Assembly: GCF_921293095.1 (NCBI RefSeq)
Contig: NC_060259.1
Location: forward strand, 48,341,812 to 48,405,811
Length of the DNA stretch: 64,000 bases
Source: Ischnura elegans
Taxonomy: Eukaryota; Arthropoda; Insecta; Odonata; Coenagrionidae
Direction: 5' to 3'
The notes beneath the pieces are model-generated. The model did no database searches. It saw nothing but the letters and a program-made list of their open reading frames with translations, and was not told the origin of the DNA. This document shows, in pieces, positions 53,196-63,880 of the stretch; positions within the stretch are counted from its first letter, which is position 1, and every line of letters begins with the position of its first letter. The translations under genes and the position numbers were made by a program.

Positions 53196-56100
53196 TTAGA
53201 GGTGGTAGTCCAGCAGATGCTGCGGGAAACGGACACGCCTCTTAGGGCGGCCACTGGGCAGCGTATATTCTGCCCCTGGAGCTGCGGGTGCAGGAGTTGG
53301 CCCATCAGCTGGAGGGATGCTGGTAGATGGCAACACCTGGGTTGAAGGCTGCCTCCTGGTGGTCGGAATGAGGATTTCACTCCTCTCCTCAGGGATGATT
53401 GGCTCCTCGGAGGTGATGTACGCAGGTTTCAAACGGTCAATGGCAATGTTCGCATCACGGTTTGGCAAACGCACTTTGTAAGTTTTACCATCCCGCTGTA
53501 GGACCTTGTATGGACCGTTGTAAGGGGCCTGAAGGGCACCGTGACTTGCGTCATGACGCACAAAAACGTGAGATGCTGTTGGCAGGTCCTTATAGATGAA
53601 GGCATGCCGTGTGCCATGGCGTGCTGCTGGTCGAGGGCTTAGGCCTCGAAAGTGCTCCCGGAGCTGGGAGGTGAAATAGGTGGCGTTGGGGGTGGGGCCA
53701 CTGGTTGGGGAGAGGAACTCGCCTGGAAGTCTTAGTGGTTCGCCGTATACGAGCTCCGCTGGGGTGGCTTGAATATCCTCCTTCAGCGCAGATCGGAAAC
53801 CCAAGAGGATTGCCGGCAGTACATCCACCCACTGCTGCGTTTGGTGGCAGCGGATGGCAGATTTCAATTGGCGGTGGAAGCGCTCCACCATACCGTTTGC
53901 TGCTGGATGATAAGCGGATGTCCTCAAGTGGACTGCACCGGCTATATTGGACAGCTGGCGGAAAAGGGCACTCTCAAATTGCCTGCCTTGGTCCGTGGTA
54001 ATTCTCTGAGGCATGCCGAAGCGGGACAACCAATCCCGAAGGAAGGCACGTGCCACAGTTTCGGCGGAGATGTCCTCGACAGGAATGGCCTCAGGCCACC
54101 GTCTAAAACGGTCTACACAGGTGAGGCAGTAGCGGTAACCACGGCAGATGGGGAGGGGACCAACAAGATCTATGTGTATATGTTCAAATCTCCTTCCTGG
54201 CAGAGAGAAATTAGAAAGAGGTGAGGAGACGTGCCGTGTGATTTTAGATCGCTGGCAGGGGATGCAGGAACGAGCCCACTGGCGGCAATCTTTTTTGATT
54301 GATGGCCACACAAAACGAGTTGTCATTAATTTGGTGGTGGCTCTCACTCCAGGGTGTGAAAGGTTGTGTATCGAGTCGAATGCTTGGCGACGGAAAGCTG
54401 GTGTGACATATGGTCTAATGTTTGAGGTAGATGTATCACACATTATTTGTACACTGCACCCGGGGATTGGCACTTTCTTGAGAATTAAAGTTGTTTCAGA
54501 TTTGATAAGGGAGGCCAGTTCCTCGTCAGTCTCCTGGGAACGGCCTAGTGCCTCAAAATCAATACCACAAGCCACTTCCTCAATTCGGGACAAGGCGTCC
54601 GCAACGACATTGTCGGCCCCCGCTACATGACGGATATCCGTAGAAAATTGGCCTATCAAGTCAAGGTAGCGGAATTGCCGGGGTGAGCACTTGTCGAACT
54701 TTTGTTTAAAGGCATATGTTAATGGTTTGTGGTCCGTGAAAATCGTGAAAGTTCGCCCTTCGAGCATATGTCGGAAGTAGCGAACTCCACGGTAAATGGC
54801 CAATAATTCCCTATCGTATGGGCTATACTTCTTTTCTGCAGCATTGAGTTTTTTAGAGAAGAAACCCAAGGGTTTCCAGCCGGTGTCGGTTTGCTGCTGG
54901 AGAACTGCCCCCAGGGTAAAATCCGAGGCGTCGGTGAAAAGGCCTAGGGGGAGGGAGGGAACTGGGTGGGCGAGGAGGGCAAAGTTGGAGAGGGCGTCTT
55001 TGCACTTTTGAAATGAGAGGCGCAATTCAGGCGTCCATGTGATCTCGTCATTTCCTCGCACTCCACCACGTAATAAATCATTGAGTGGCGCCTGTAATGA
55101 CGCCGCGTTGGGTAGGAAACGTCTATAAAAGTTGACCATACCCAAAAACTGACGTAACTGTTTGATAGTCACCGGCTCAGGAAATTCTTGAATGGCACTG
55201 ACCTTGTCTTTTAATGGCTTTGTACCGTCAACACTTACGCTATAACCTAAAAATGTCACTTGTGACACACCAAAAACACACTTGGAGGGATTGATAACGA
55301 CACCGTAATCACTAAGCCTAAGGAAAAGTTCGCTTAGGTGGCGCTCGTGCTCGTCCTCGTCTTTAGAGGCGATCAAAATGTCGTCCAGATAGGCGTAAGT
55401 GAAATCTAGGCCTCTGAGCACCTCGTCAATAAACCTTTGGAATGTTTGCGCCGCATTGCGGAGTCCATATGACATAAAAGGAAATTCAAAAAGTCCAAAG
55501 GGTGTGGTGATGGCGGTTTTGGGAATATCTTCCTTGTGCACAGGAATCTGGTTATATGCCCTTACTAAATCTATAGTTGAAAAAATTCGGGCTCCACTAA
55601 GGGAAGAGGAAAAGTCTTCTATGTGAGGAACGGGGTAACAATCGGGTATAGTGCGGGCGTTCAAAGCGCGGTAGTCACCGCAGGGGCGCCACTCGTTACC
55701 TTTTTTCGGGACGAGGTGGAGGGCTGACGACCAGCTGCTGTCTGAACGGCGGGCGGTACCCATTCGCACCATCAACTCGAATTCCCTCTTGGCTGCTTCG
55801 AGCTTATCCGAGGCCAGGCGTCGGGGTTTACTGCATACGGGCTGGCCGGGAGTGGTGCGTATGAAGTGCACGGTTGAATGTTTTGTCTTCCCGGGGGTTC
55901 CTGCCGGGCGAGTAATCTCCGGGAAACGGGACAAAAGGGTGTGGAAACGGGACTCACCAACAACCGCTTTTATTTGGTCCCCGGAGTGGACGCCGATACT
56001 ACCGATGGCATGCAGTGAGGTGGTGCCATCGATAAGTTTGGCGTTTCTCACGTCCACCAAAAGTCCAAAATGAGTTAAAAAGTCGACGCCAATGATTGGC

Positions 56101-56414
56101 TTCGATACGTCGGCGACCACAAAACGCCAAGTGAAGTCACGACGAAGGTTAAAATTCAAATTTAAAGTTTCCCAGCCGTAAGTGTGAATAATTGAGTCGT
56201 TCGCGGCGAACAATTGATAATCTGTCCGCGTCCGTGGTCCTTTTACATATGAGCGCGGATACACTGATAGGTCCGCTCCGGTGTCCACCAGGAATTGCAC
56301 CTTAGTGCACACGTCGGTCATGAAAAGGCGGCTGGAAGTAGGGCAAGGGTCGGCAGCCGCATTTACAACCTGCCCGGGATGTTTTCCGGAGTGTAGGAAC
56401 AGGGGGGAATGCAC
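53196..56414 (-). CDS. Inner Gypsy Pol polyprotein
   Basis: Open for 1072 codons. The first codon in the frame is GTG, so translation probably enters by frameshift from gag; no ATG is needed. Protease: [10 protein letters not shown] with catalytic DTGA at 44-47 and IIGVDFL at 107-113. [16 protein letters not shown] (245-258), then AYLDDIL with YLDD at 342-345. RNase H: FTDASD (493-498), YDRELL (533-538) and TDHKP (560-564). Integrase zinc region: H683, H687, C717 and C720. Integrase core: D749 (HIDLVGP), D808 (TTDQG) and E844 (ANGMVERF). The C-terminal tail is proline-rich and ends [13 protein letters not shown]. All catalytic residues I looked for are present. The layout PR-RT-RH-IN is that of Gypsy elements. 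Confidence 0.94.
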   Translation of the reverse strand: MHSPLFLHSGKHPGQVVNAAADPCPTSSRLFMTDVCTKVQFLVDTGADLSVYPRSYVKGPRTRTDYQLFAANDSIIHTYGWETLNLNFNLRRDFTWRFVVADVSKPIIGVDFLTHFGLLVDVRNAKLIDGTTSLHAIGSIGVHSGDQIKAVVGESRFHTLLSRFPEITRPAGTPGKTKHSTVHFIRTTPGQPVCSKPRRLASDKLEAAKREFELMVRMGTARRSDSSWSSALHLVPKKGNEWRPCGDYRALNARTIPDCYPVPHIEDFSSSLSGARIFSTIDLVRAYNQIPVHKEDIPKTAITTPFGLFEFPFMSYGLRNAAQTFQRFIDEVLRGLDFTYAYLDDILIASKDEDEHERHLSELFLRLSDYGVVINPSKCVFGVSQVTFLGYSVSVDGTKPLKDKVSAIQEFPEPVTIKQLRQFLGMVNFYRRFLPNAASLQAPLNDLLRGGVRGNDEITWTPELRLSFQKCKDALSNFALLAHPVPSLPLGLFTDASDFTLGAVLQQQTDTGWKPLGFFSKKLNAAEKKYSPYDRELLAIYRGVRYFRHMLEGRTFTIFTDHKPLTYAFKQKFDKCSPRQFRYLDLIGQFSTDIRHVAGADNVVADALSRIEEVACGIDFEALGRSQETDEELASLIKSETTLILKKVPIPGCSVQIMCDTSTSNIRPYVTPAFRRQAFDSIHNLSHPGVRATTKLMTTRFVWPSIKKDCRQWARSCIPCQRSKITRHVSSPLSNFSLPGRRFEHIHIDLVGPLPICRGYRYCLTCVDRFRRWPEAIPVEDISAETVARAFLRDWLSRFGMPQRITTDQGRQFESALFRQLSNIAGAVHLRTSAYHPAANGMVERFHRQLKSAIRCHQTQQWVDVLPAILLGFRSALKEDIQATPAELVYGEPLRLPGEFLSPTSGPTPNATYFTSQLREHFRGLSPRPAARHGTRHAFIYKDLPTASHVFVRHDASHGALQAPYNGPYKVLQRDGKTYKVRLPNRDANIAIDRLKPAYITSEEPIIPEERSEILIPTTRRQPSTQVLPSTSIPPADGPTPAPAAPGAEYTLPSGRPKRRVRFPQHLLDYHL

Positions 56415-57162
56415 TTGTGAGCGTCCTTGCCGAAGCGCCAGTGGTACCAGCAGACATTCGGGTCGCGAGGGCCTGGTGACGTAGGGCGTGAGGCACTTTT
56501 TCGGGAGCGGGAACGGGATCTGTGACGGCGATAATGAGGGTGCCCCGAGACGGAGAGTGCGCCTACCTGCCGGGTGAGCTCGTCCATCCTGGCGATGAGG
56601 CAGGCCATTATCTGCGAACAGCCCGCGGCACAGGTTTGGGAGGTGGGGGCAACTTCACTTACACTGAGGGAAGGGGGAGGCGTAAGGACCCAAGGGCGTT
56701 GAGGTCTGGGGCATCGTGAGCCGCTAAAATAGCGTGCAAATGGCTCGGTAGACGTGAAAGCCACAGCGATCTTAGGAAATCGTCCGTGACGGAGTTACCC
56801 GCTAAATCCCGCAAATGTCTCAAAAACTGGGATGGTTTTCTATCCCCCATCTCCTCATGCTCCAAGAGGAGTTTTAATTTATGCTCCTGCGATGCGGAGA
56901 GTCTTTTAATTAATTCACTTTTTAAAGTATTGTACTTATCAGAGGTCGGAGGGCACGATATAATGTCTTTTACCTCCTGCGCGTAGCGGTGATCTAGCTG
57001 CGAAACCACGAACCAAAATTTGGTTTCGTCCTCCTTGACGCCAGCAAGATAAAATTGTCCTTCTAGCTGGGAAAACCAAAGAGAAGGCTCCTCCGGCCAA
57101 AATGGTGGTGCTCGAACGGCGATGCGGTCCGCGCCGGGTTGCGATGCTGGTGGATCGGGCAT
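56363..57162 (-). CDS. Inner Gypsy Gag, in two overlapping frames
   Basis: Structural capsid protein. The likely start is the ATG at 57162 ([14 protein letters not shown]), 12 nt inside a longer frame that opens with GTG. The first frame (to 56659) holds [19 protein letters not shown] and the conserved capsid stretch [12 protein letters not shown]. It stops after DLNALGSL. The second frame (56764-56363) continues with [12 protein letters not shown], an arginine/serine-rich stretch [16 protein letters not shown] and [14 protein letters not shown], a knuckle-like motif. Moving from the first to the second frame needs a -1 shift near 56700. Moving from the second frame to pol needs another -1 shift in 56363-56414, which is normal for Gypsy. 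The extra shift is either a disabling indel or unusual recoding. Confidence 0.8.
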
Positions 57163-57356
57163 CTTCACAAACACAATATAATAAACACAAAATAAGGAAA
57201 ACTATTTACACACGCACATAGCACAGGATCACAATAAAAATATTAACTTAGAGACTTGATGGCCAAGGATTCGCGCGATGTCGGCGGCATGGCTAACGGA
57301 ACTCGGCGTGGTCGCGCACATGGTTCGAAAAAAGTTTTTTTTTTTGAGAAAATAAT

Positions 57357-57373
57357 TCGCGCCGGGGGTCACC
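57357..57373 (-). promoter_or_regulatory. Candidate primer-binding site of inner Gypsy
   Basis: The minus strand just inside the 5' LTR reads TGGTGACCCCCGGCGCG. It begins with TGG, complementary to a tRNA CCA end. The primer tRNA is not identified. Confidence 0.6.
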
Positions 57374-57375
57374 AC

Positions 57376-57662
57376 TAAAGGGGTAAGGTTAGGGTTGCGA
57401 TATTAACCTCGCCTCAATCAACACACTAAAGTATTTTCGACCACGTTTATTGCGATGGTAAGCGATACACTTGTTTAATGTCTCTCACGCGAGATAGTCC
57501 ATCTCCATTGCCCTCTCGTAAGCGTCTCCCTTCGCGGCGCCTTGCTGGCGCTATCTTCCGCGTACCCTGGCGGCAGCGGCAGGGACCTCAGGGTCCCAGG
57601 GCAATGACCTCAACCAGGTGCTGACCTTGGTGACGGCGCTCGTAATGAAGGGCTCCACCACA
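57376..57662 (-). repeat. Inner Gypsy 5' LTR (287 bp)
   Basis: Pairs with 52804-53090 without a difference that I can see. CCCAG (57663-57667) follows directly and duplicates 52799-52803. Confidence 0.92.
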
Positions 57663-57667
57663 CCCAG

Positions 57668-57900
57668 TCACTGAAATCAACTGGATACAGTATCCCTAAT
57701 TACAGAAGACGATCCAACTCTCTATCAACCTTATCCCGCGAGGCAAATTAAGCTAATGCTCTGGGGGAGCAAAATACAGGCTTAGTCCCTGGCTTGAGGT
57801 GGAGTTTGGCTTCACTACCCTTGAATGACCCTAAAGTGCCATCCCATAACTCCCTGAAATGATCCCATATACCCCGAATGTTTATCCCACGTTTCCATAT
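57668..57900 (-). pseudogene. Outer Gypsy RT, upstream half
   Basis: Minus-strand translation reads WDHFRELWDGTLGSFKGSEA, then KLHLKPGTKPVF, and ends LGILYPVDFSDW. This is the region just before the RT palm. It joins to PIVKGDGNIRIRGDFKVNV-type sequence at 52790-52730 across the inner Gypsy, which shows exactly where the inner element landed. Confidence 0.8.
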
Positions 57901-58109
57901 TAACACGTTGGGTACGGATGGCGAGAATTCTTGTAATTTTTTTCCCGAACGTTCCGGAACAGATAACGAAGATTCTCGTCATTTAGGCGCGTCAACCTAA
58001 ACAATTTTAAAGCGTACAATACATATTCATTAGTACATTTTCAGTTGTCGTTATTCATAATGAATTGATGCATCATAATGTTTGATTGGGTAAAGTTATA
58101 TTCTAAACA
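57901..58109. other. Non-coding stretch inside outer Gypsy
   Basis: AT-rich interval between the protease ORF and RT that does not continue the pol translation. Possibly another small insertion or a decayed spacer; ends could not be defined. Confidence 0.35.
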
Positions 58110-58841
58110 TTAGCTTATCCCGGTATGCAACGTATTAATCTTGTGCACTGGTGAGGGAAATTTCAAAGCCCGGAACCAGTCCCTCCCAAGAAGTGGAGGT
58201 CCCCCATTGGTCACAACAAACAAACTTAGCCTGGCAGTGTGCCCCTTATATGTTGCGGAAACATCTATAGTTCTCAAAGGTTGAATCAGGGTGTTCGAGT
58301 AAGACCGCAATCTTACTGATGTGGCCTTCAATTTGAGGTATGAATAGTTTGCTCTATAATATTCCTCTGAGATGGCCAATTTAGCCGATCCAGTATCAAT
58401 TTCCATTTTTACCACCCGAGCATTGAACACTACTCTAGCAAACCACAGCCCCCCATTTACTTCCTCCGTCGAGGATATCACGTTGTATAGTGGCAAATCC
58501 CAATCTTCCTTAATTACATAATTTTTAATTACATTATCGTTGCCTCTTGGTTCTCTCGTATCTCCCTGACAACGGCCCTCAATAACATCCCTGACACAAG
58601 GAAGGTCATAAGCCGGCATTTTCCCCTCATTAGAATCCAACGCATCACGAAATTTTACATTACCTTCTTTGCACTTTGCCTTTAAGTGCCCTACTTTCCT
58701 ACAGATGTCGCATCTGAATGCGCGAAATCTGCACGCAGCTCTCCGGTGCCCTGTGTTGCCGCAACAATAACACCTTTCCCCTTGGCTGGGTCCCCGCGAC
58801 GGCGTTGAACTTGTCCGCATCCTCCTCGCTTGTCTCGTCAT
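58110..58841 (-). pseudogene. Outer Gypsy nucleocapsid and protease
   Basis: Open for 243 codons. Two CCHC zinc knuckles near the start (CYCCGNTGHRRAAC and CDICRKVGHLKAKC) bind RNA in the capsid protein. Further on, KMEIDTGSAKLAIS carries the protease DTGS motif and PPLLGRDW the flap region. It corresponds to the gag C-terminus and the start of pol. It reads openly but is cut off from the rest of gag by a frameshift near 58850-58930 (a T-run at 58855-58866). Confidence 0.88.
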
Positions 58842-58929
58842 TTCCTGACCCTTCTTTTTTTTTTTTTATTTATTATATCCCGGTCAAGGCGAATGATTTT
58901 TTCTCTGTGGAATTTTCGCACCTGACCCT

Positions 58930-59565
58930 TTACCCGGTGGACGTCAGCCTCCTCTCCGTCCTACTGGAAAGCGTTGTCGATGGCCGCATCTCGCTACACA
59001 AAATGGACGCCCTGCCCACTGTGCTCGCCGACACGTTCTCCGTCGCCTTCTCTCTGGCATAAGCCAATTCAATGGCCTTCTCGGAGGCCAGGATCACATC
59101 CTCTAAGTAAAGTGCACGCACAATCGCCTTATTGGAAAGACCCAGGACAAATTGGTCGTGGAGGGCCTCATCTAAAAAACTGCCGAACTTACACAATAGC
59201 GGGAGGACTCCCTGAGGCCCGCCGCAAACTGATGCACATTTTCGCCAGCTAATTGGACTCACTGGTTAAATCGGTGCCTCTCAGCAATCACTGACCCGTC
59301 TGGGTTGAAATACTTTGTGAGTTTTTCCCATTATTTCCACATAGTTTACCTACACTCACAGTTTTTTCGGGGTGCAAAAATTTCTCACCACACTATGCAT
59401 CCTTACCTATGGAGGACAGCAGGATGGCACGCTTTTTACTGAGTTGTGCTTCCTCACTTCCCAAGTCCAACTCAACGAAGTATTCTTCAAGTCTTTCCTC
59501 ATAAGACTGCCAATCATCGACCCCCAGAACAAACTTCTCCATAAACTGCGGCATCCTCGTCACCA
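58930..59565 (-). pseudogene. Outer Gypsy gag, N-terminal fragments
   Basis: The N-terminus (59565 to about 59410) reads MVTRMPQFMEKFVLGV and DDWQSYEERLEEYFVE, the usual start of K02A2.6-type Gag. A stop and frameshift follow. The next piece (59262-58930) contains CKFGSFLDEALHDQFVLGL and IELAYAREKATENV, the second half of the capsid domain. Not functional. Confidence 0.8.
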
Positions 59566-59570
59566 TGTAA

Positions 59571-59699
59571 TGACTACAGGACATGCAGGTTCCAGCGTGA
59601 GTGCCATAGCGTCCGGACGCGTTTATTGGCGCCAAGGTAAAACAAATGATATACATGCATAATAATAACATGCGTATTCTAACAGACAATACATTACAC
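59571..59699 (-). repeat. Outer Gypsy 5' LTR (129 bp)
   Basis: Partner of 49828-49960, with clear divergence including a 4-bp length difference. The gag start follows almost immediately, leaving little untranslated leader. Confidence 0.85.
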
Positions 59700-60343
59700 A
59701 TTGTACTGTAGGAAGCTTTTCACAAGCATTCAAGCACTCTTTCTGAGCATTATCCCAAACCCATCATTACCATATAGAGATCCTGTGTGTAAAATCCTAT
59801 AGCTTCTTCCACTCCAAAAGTCTCCCTCCTGAGGCCACTTCATTTTGCTGATTCCTAGCACATCCATATTCAATCTTTGCATTTCCACCTTACGGTTTCC
59901 TAGCATACCAAATGTCCTAAGTGATCTCACATCACATGCTCCTATCCTCATAACTTCATCGCAGTTGACCGATGTACCCTCTTGGGTAGTCCCTACCTGG
60001 AGATCCGAATGGGGGACTAGATTACCTCTGGAATTCTTTACCTGAGAGAATTCCATCATGTCAGATTATTTAAAATTGGAGAAGCTGCAACTGCTCGAGA
60101 TAATTAAGTGGGGATTTCCCTTGCCTTTCTCATCGCAGTACAACAGCCGTTAAAGCAAATGTTACCACACCTGCAGTGGAATAAGTGTTGCTGTACTGAC
60201 CACCATGGTTTCCACCTTCAGTCATATGAAGAAAAGCTGCTGCCCTCCCCCGGGTGATGTCAGGCATAATTGTTGTGGGCCTCTCATCGCCAAGTCATGG
60301 CATCTTCACAGACTTAATGCAACATTTACATTGCCTATCTTAC
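59700..60343 (-). pseudogene. Host LINE (LINE-C), endonuclease start and 5' UTR
   Basis: The minus-strand ORF 60059-59730 contains MRIGACDVRSLRTFGMLGN and VEMQRLNMDVLGISKMKWP, then YRILHTGSLYGNDGFGIML: the N-terminal part of an apurinic-like endonuclease. The usual GACNVRSL reads GACDVRSL here. Upstream sequence to about 60670 looks like the LINE 5' UTR and is itself cut by a hAT-type MITE at 60344. Confidence 0.82.
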
Positions 60344-60642
60344 CAGTGGCGCAGAGAGGGGGGGTTTTAGGGGATATAAACCACCCCCCCCCCCCCCCGG
60401 AGCCCAGAGAAATTTTTGAGTTTAATCCATTTTACTTAATTGGATTAATATTACTAATAAAATAGTGCAAAGATTAATAAAATTTCCCTCAGAAAGCTGT
60501 AAAACTCACCATTTTAAACCATATTTTAAAATTCCGCAGTTTGTAAATCCCGCACGTATCCTGGTGGGTGTTCCATATCTCCACACACCCCAGTATTAGT
60601 TGCACCTAAACCCCCCAGCCATAATTCCTAGCTTCACTCCTG
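60344..60642 (+). mobile_element. hAT-type MITE, family GTGGCGCAG, copy 3
   Basis: A 299-bp element with perfect 8-bp duplications TATCTTAC at 60336-60343 and 60643-60650. It begins CAGTGGCGCAGAGAGG and ends GCTTCACTCCTG. Very similar inside to the copy at 39835-40135. It has no ORF. Confidence 0.92.
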
Positions 60643-60678
60643 TATCTTACTAAGGGATAGACCCACACCACCTCAGAA

Positions 60679-60922
60679 CAGGGATGCCAACTCACAAAAA
60701 ATATTGGGGGGGGCCCAAACCGGGGATCTTTCCCCGGAAAATTTTATAAGTTTTTTAAGCATTTTAGAAGTCATATGATCAACATTAGAACCCTGATAAC
60801 TCCAATCTCGATATCTGGACACTCCAGGGAAAATCGACAAGCCTGACATTTTTTCCTCACACCCATATCGAACTTTTGAGGGGGCTCGGGACCCCTCATG
60901 CCCCATGGAGTTGGTGCCACTG
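60679..60922. mobile_element. hAT-type MITE, family TGCCAACTC
   Basis: A 244-bp element with ends CAGGGATGCCAACTC / GAGTTGGTGCCACTG. Flanks CCTCAGAA (60671-60678) and CCTCGGAA (60923-60930) match at 7 of 8 bases. Long G-run inside the left end; no usable ORF. Confidence 0.85.
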
Positions 60923-60930
60923 CCTCGGAA

Positions 60931-62349
60931 TGCCAGTACCCTTTATCCAAAACTTATTATTCGAAAAGTTAGCTCGCTTATATTGCAGCTAGCCTCTATA
61001 TCTAGAAGTTAACCCACCATCCGCAACCTAGTGGATGCATTTGGTGACTTAAAGCTCATCAATCATATCATGAATAACACAATTTCCCACTGTTTTGAGA
61101 CCTTTTCGATGAACTTGAGCAGAGGAGCTTCATGTGTTCCTGTCAGGAGAGATTAGCAAGGATAGGTAACTAATTAATTACTTGTGAAGACCTTCAAGAT
61201 GTATAGTAGATGCTCTCATGATTTTGGGGTTTCCACTGGGTTGTTACTTGTCTGATGATGTCAGTTTTGCCGGCGATCTCTACGCAATCTTCAGGTCAGA
61301 ATTGGAGATTGATGGAAAAATGGGCCGGTACATAAATATAAGCGGAAATGGAGGAGCTGAAATGCAACCTCCACAATCACCTTCACAACTTCTGCATACA
61401 TATATAGAGCCCATTTTTCACAGACCTCCCATCTGACCTGAACATGCCAGCAAAAATGTAGAAATCAGACATGAAACAAAGAAACCTGAAATCACAAGAG
61501 CAACTAATTGGTAATATTATTTTATTATATCAATATAAGATTGAATCATCCTGTGGATTAATAAGAATGCAATATCCCCACTAGCAGTTTGCTCCATCAA
61601 TGTGGATGGTAGCTCTCGGATTTCCATTGTGGAAAAGAGAATCTCGTTCACCTAGATTTCTATAATCTTTTGCATGACTTTGAGCAAGGCAGTCTGGGTA
61701 CTAAAGCCTGCCAGATGCCTGACTGACAAGGATCAAATGGTTTATCTTGCAATTTGAGGGATTCAACATCTTGAGTACGAACTATTCTCTCTTCGTTTTT
61801 GATAAGCCACAGAAAATTGAGATTGATCAAAAATCAGCGGGATTTTTGGGTGTACTAACCTTGGGTAGAGGTGAAATGAGGCTCTTTTTCCTCCCAGCTG
61901 AAAAAGGAGAATAAGAGAAACAAATGGTTTAATAATTTGAGAATATGTGGCAATAGAACATTTGTGGCCTTGTGAACGAATATCATAGAAATTTGGTCAT
62001 ACCCTGGGGAGCTAGATTTGGTAAGCTTCAGGTGCTTCTAAGAAACATTCAGGGATGATGTATTAGAAAAAGAAATTTTTAGCATGAGAAAGAAAAATAA
62101 TGGGAATTTAAGGCAGATATTGGCTTGATGCTTCCACTGATGAGCAAGGTATTGATAAATTCCTCCTCCACTGTCATGAAAGGGTAAATAATTTATAAAA
62201 CTCTATGGAGGGCTATGAGTACAGATTGAAAAACTTTCGACTTGCCCTGATATCGACCCAAAATTATAAATGGCTCAAGAGGTCAGACCTTGAAGATAAT
62301 CGAATGTGTCATGGCCTACTTTCACCTAGACAGTATCTTCATGAAAATG
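60931..62349. other. No gene recognised
   Basis: Moderately AT-rich DNA with short ORFs only. Phrases at 61083-61440 look like decayed coding sequence but match nothing I know. Confidence 0.4.
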
Positions 62350-62357
62350 ACCTAGAC

Positions 62358-62629
62358 CAGGGGTCTCCAAAATACGGCCCGCACACTCGTTTCAAGTTGC
62401 ACGTGATTCTCCCTGGTTTAACTCTATGAGACGCCGCTAGGAGCATTGCAGTGCTGTACTGCATGTCAAAGTCACCTTCAACTGTTCGTAAATAAGAAAT
62501 ACGCCACCGGATACTTCAGTAGACGTTGGTATCGAATACTTCAGTCATCAGCAAATTTGCTATCCGGCCCGCGGGATGATTTGGAACTTGGAATGTGGCC
62601 CTCGTGGCCTGGTAAATTGGAGACCCCTG
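62358..62629. mobile_element. hAT-type MITE, family CAGGGGTCTCCAAA
   Basis: A 272-bp element with perfect 8-bp duplications ACCTAGAC at 62350-62357 and 62630-62637. Inverted ends are CAGGGGTCTCCAAAATACGG / TTGGAGACCCCTG. A GGCCCGCGGGATGATTTGG block near the right end is typical of the Charlie/Buster branch of hAT. Confidence 0.93.
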
Positions 62630-62637
62630 ACCTAGAC

Positions 62638-63880
62638 CTAATGACCATCCTTATAGTGTTAATGTTGAGATGCATACTAACCCTGTAAGATGGATGCATG
62701 CTGAGGAAGGCCCACTCGAACACATCTACCTACTTCATCCTGAATCACACCAACATTTCCCAGCCTTCTTGAGGGATAATTGCTTACAAATGATCATTTG
62801 ATACTGTGACATTCACTGATGGTTCATACAAAAAATAAAACAGGAATGGCATTCTCTCCACTTTTATCACAACTCTAAAACCAATGAGAGCCCTAAGATT
62901 GCAAAGAGCAATTGCAATGCTGCATTGAGCATACAATGGAATGGAAGATATAAATACTGAGCAGGGAGTAAAAATGGAGAAAAGGGTGGCAAAAATGGTA
63001 CTGCAATCTAGAAAATGACAACTTGAACCACCACATTCATAGTCCTAGTTATAATTTCCACTGCGGTTATCCCTAAGAAGGACAAAAAAGTGACAGAGTG
63101 AGGCTTAATACACCACTACAGCACACCACAGAAGTCATCAATAACATGGGTGCAATTAAAAAACGCATAATTAAAATTTCCTATACATACGACACAATTC
63201 TAAAATTCAATTTTCTAAGTACTGGCCAAGAAACACTTTTATTTAAACCCAAAAACATACATTAACAGAAAAGGATTGCCCTTTTGATGCCCATAATTAT
63301 TACAGCACTGTAGTATCAATAAGGAATGTCAGGACCTGTAACAAATTATCTCATCTAAAAGCACAAATCATAGGAAAAGTCTCATTCATCGTTACCATTT
63401 TTCCAAAATATACTCTGGTCCACCATGATTACTGGCAGAGCCTTTTCTGCTACCACAAAATAGTCCCTGTTTTATTAACATTTTTGCAGTAATGTGTCCA
63501 TAAGATTTGAAAGGTGGGGAGTCGGTAAAACAGGATAAGTAGGTACTGGGTATTTCTTGCAATAGAAATCAAGCCCTAATCATCACAATACAATTGTGAA
63601 GTACAATGTTAGTGATACAAATGAGATGTAAATACAAGGAATAACATTAACTCAAGTTCCAGGACTGTGTACCAAACTAACCCCTTGAAGAATTTAAGGA
63701 CCCAAATTTTCAAAATAGGGAAATTTATTCTCACATATAAATACCATGCACATCTTTGACATACATATACTAATCAAACATCTAAAATGTAATTCATGGT
63801 TGAAATGAAGAAAGAGCATAGGTCACCTATAAATTGGGGATTGTGATTTCAAATGGTGGAGTATTATTTTCATTGACTTA
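62638..63880. other. No gene recognised
   Basis: AT-rich, non-coding as far as I can see. Confidence 0.5.

Larger units (their letters stand above)
52804..57662 (-). mobile_element. Inner Gypsy LTR retrotransposon, young
   Basis: Complete 4859-bp Ty3/Gypsy element flanked by CCCAG duplications and bounded by apparently identical 287-bp LTRs. It has a 1072-codon open pol, a split gag, a polypurine tract and a candidate primer-binding site just inside the 5' LTR (TGGTGACCCCCGGCGCG on the minus strand at about 57373-57357). No envelope ORF. Identical LTRs indicate a recent insertion into the RT region of the outer Gypsy. Confidence 0.94.
49828..59699 (-). mobile_element. Outer Gypsy-type LTR retrotransposon, disrupted
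   Basis: An old Ty3/Gypsy element of the K02A2.6-like type. It has short LTRs (133 and 129 bp), gag with two CCHC knuckles, protease, RT, RNase H and integrase, all on the minus strand and all broken by frameshifts. Without the inner Gypsy (4864 bp including its 5-bp duplication) it is about 5.0 kb. It splits the endonuclease of the host LINE. The LTRs differ at many sites and no clear target duplication was found, so it is clearly older than the inner Gypsy. No envelope-like ORF is present. Confidence 0.9.

Noticed and set aside
53705-54630. Plus-strand ORFs of 98-160 codons across the inner Gypsy
   Set aside because: Antisense to the intact pol frame, with no independent motif support.
49828-59699. 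Endogenous retrovirus with an envelope gene
   Set aside because: Neither Gypsy element has an ORF after integrase that could encode an envelope protein; both are plain LTR retrotransposons.
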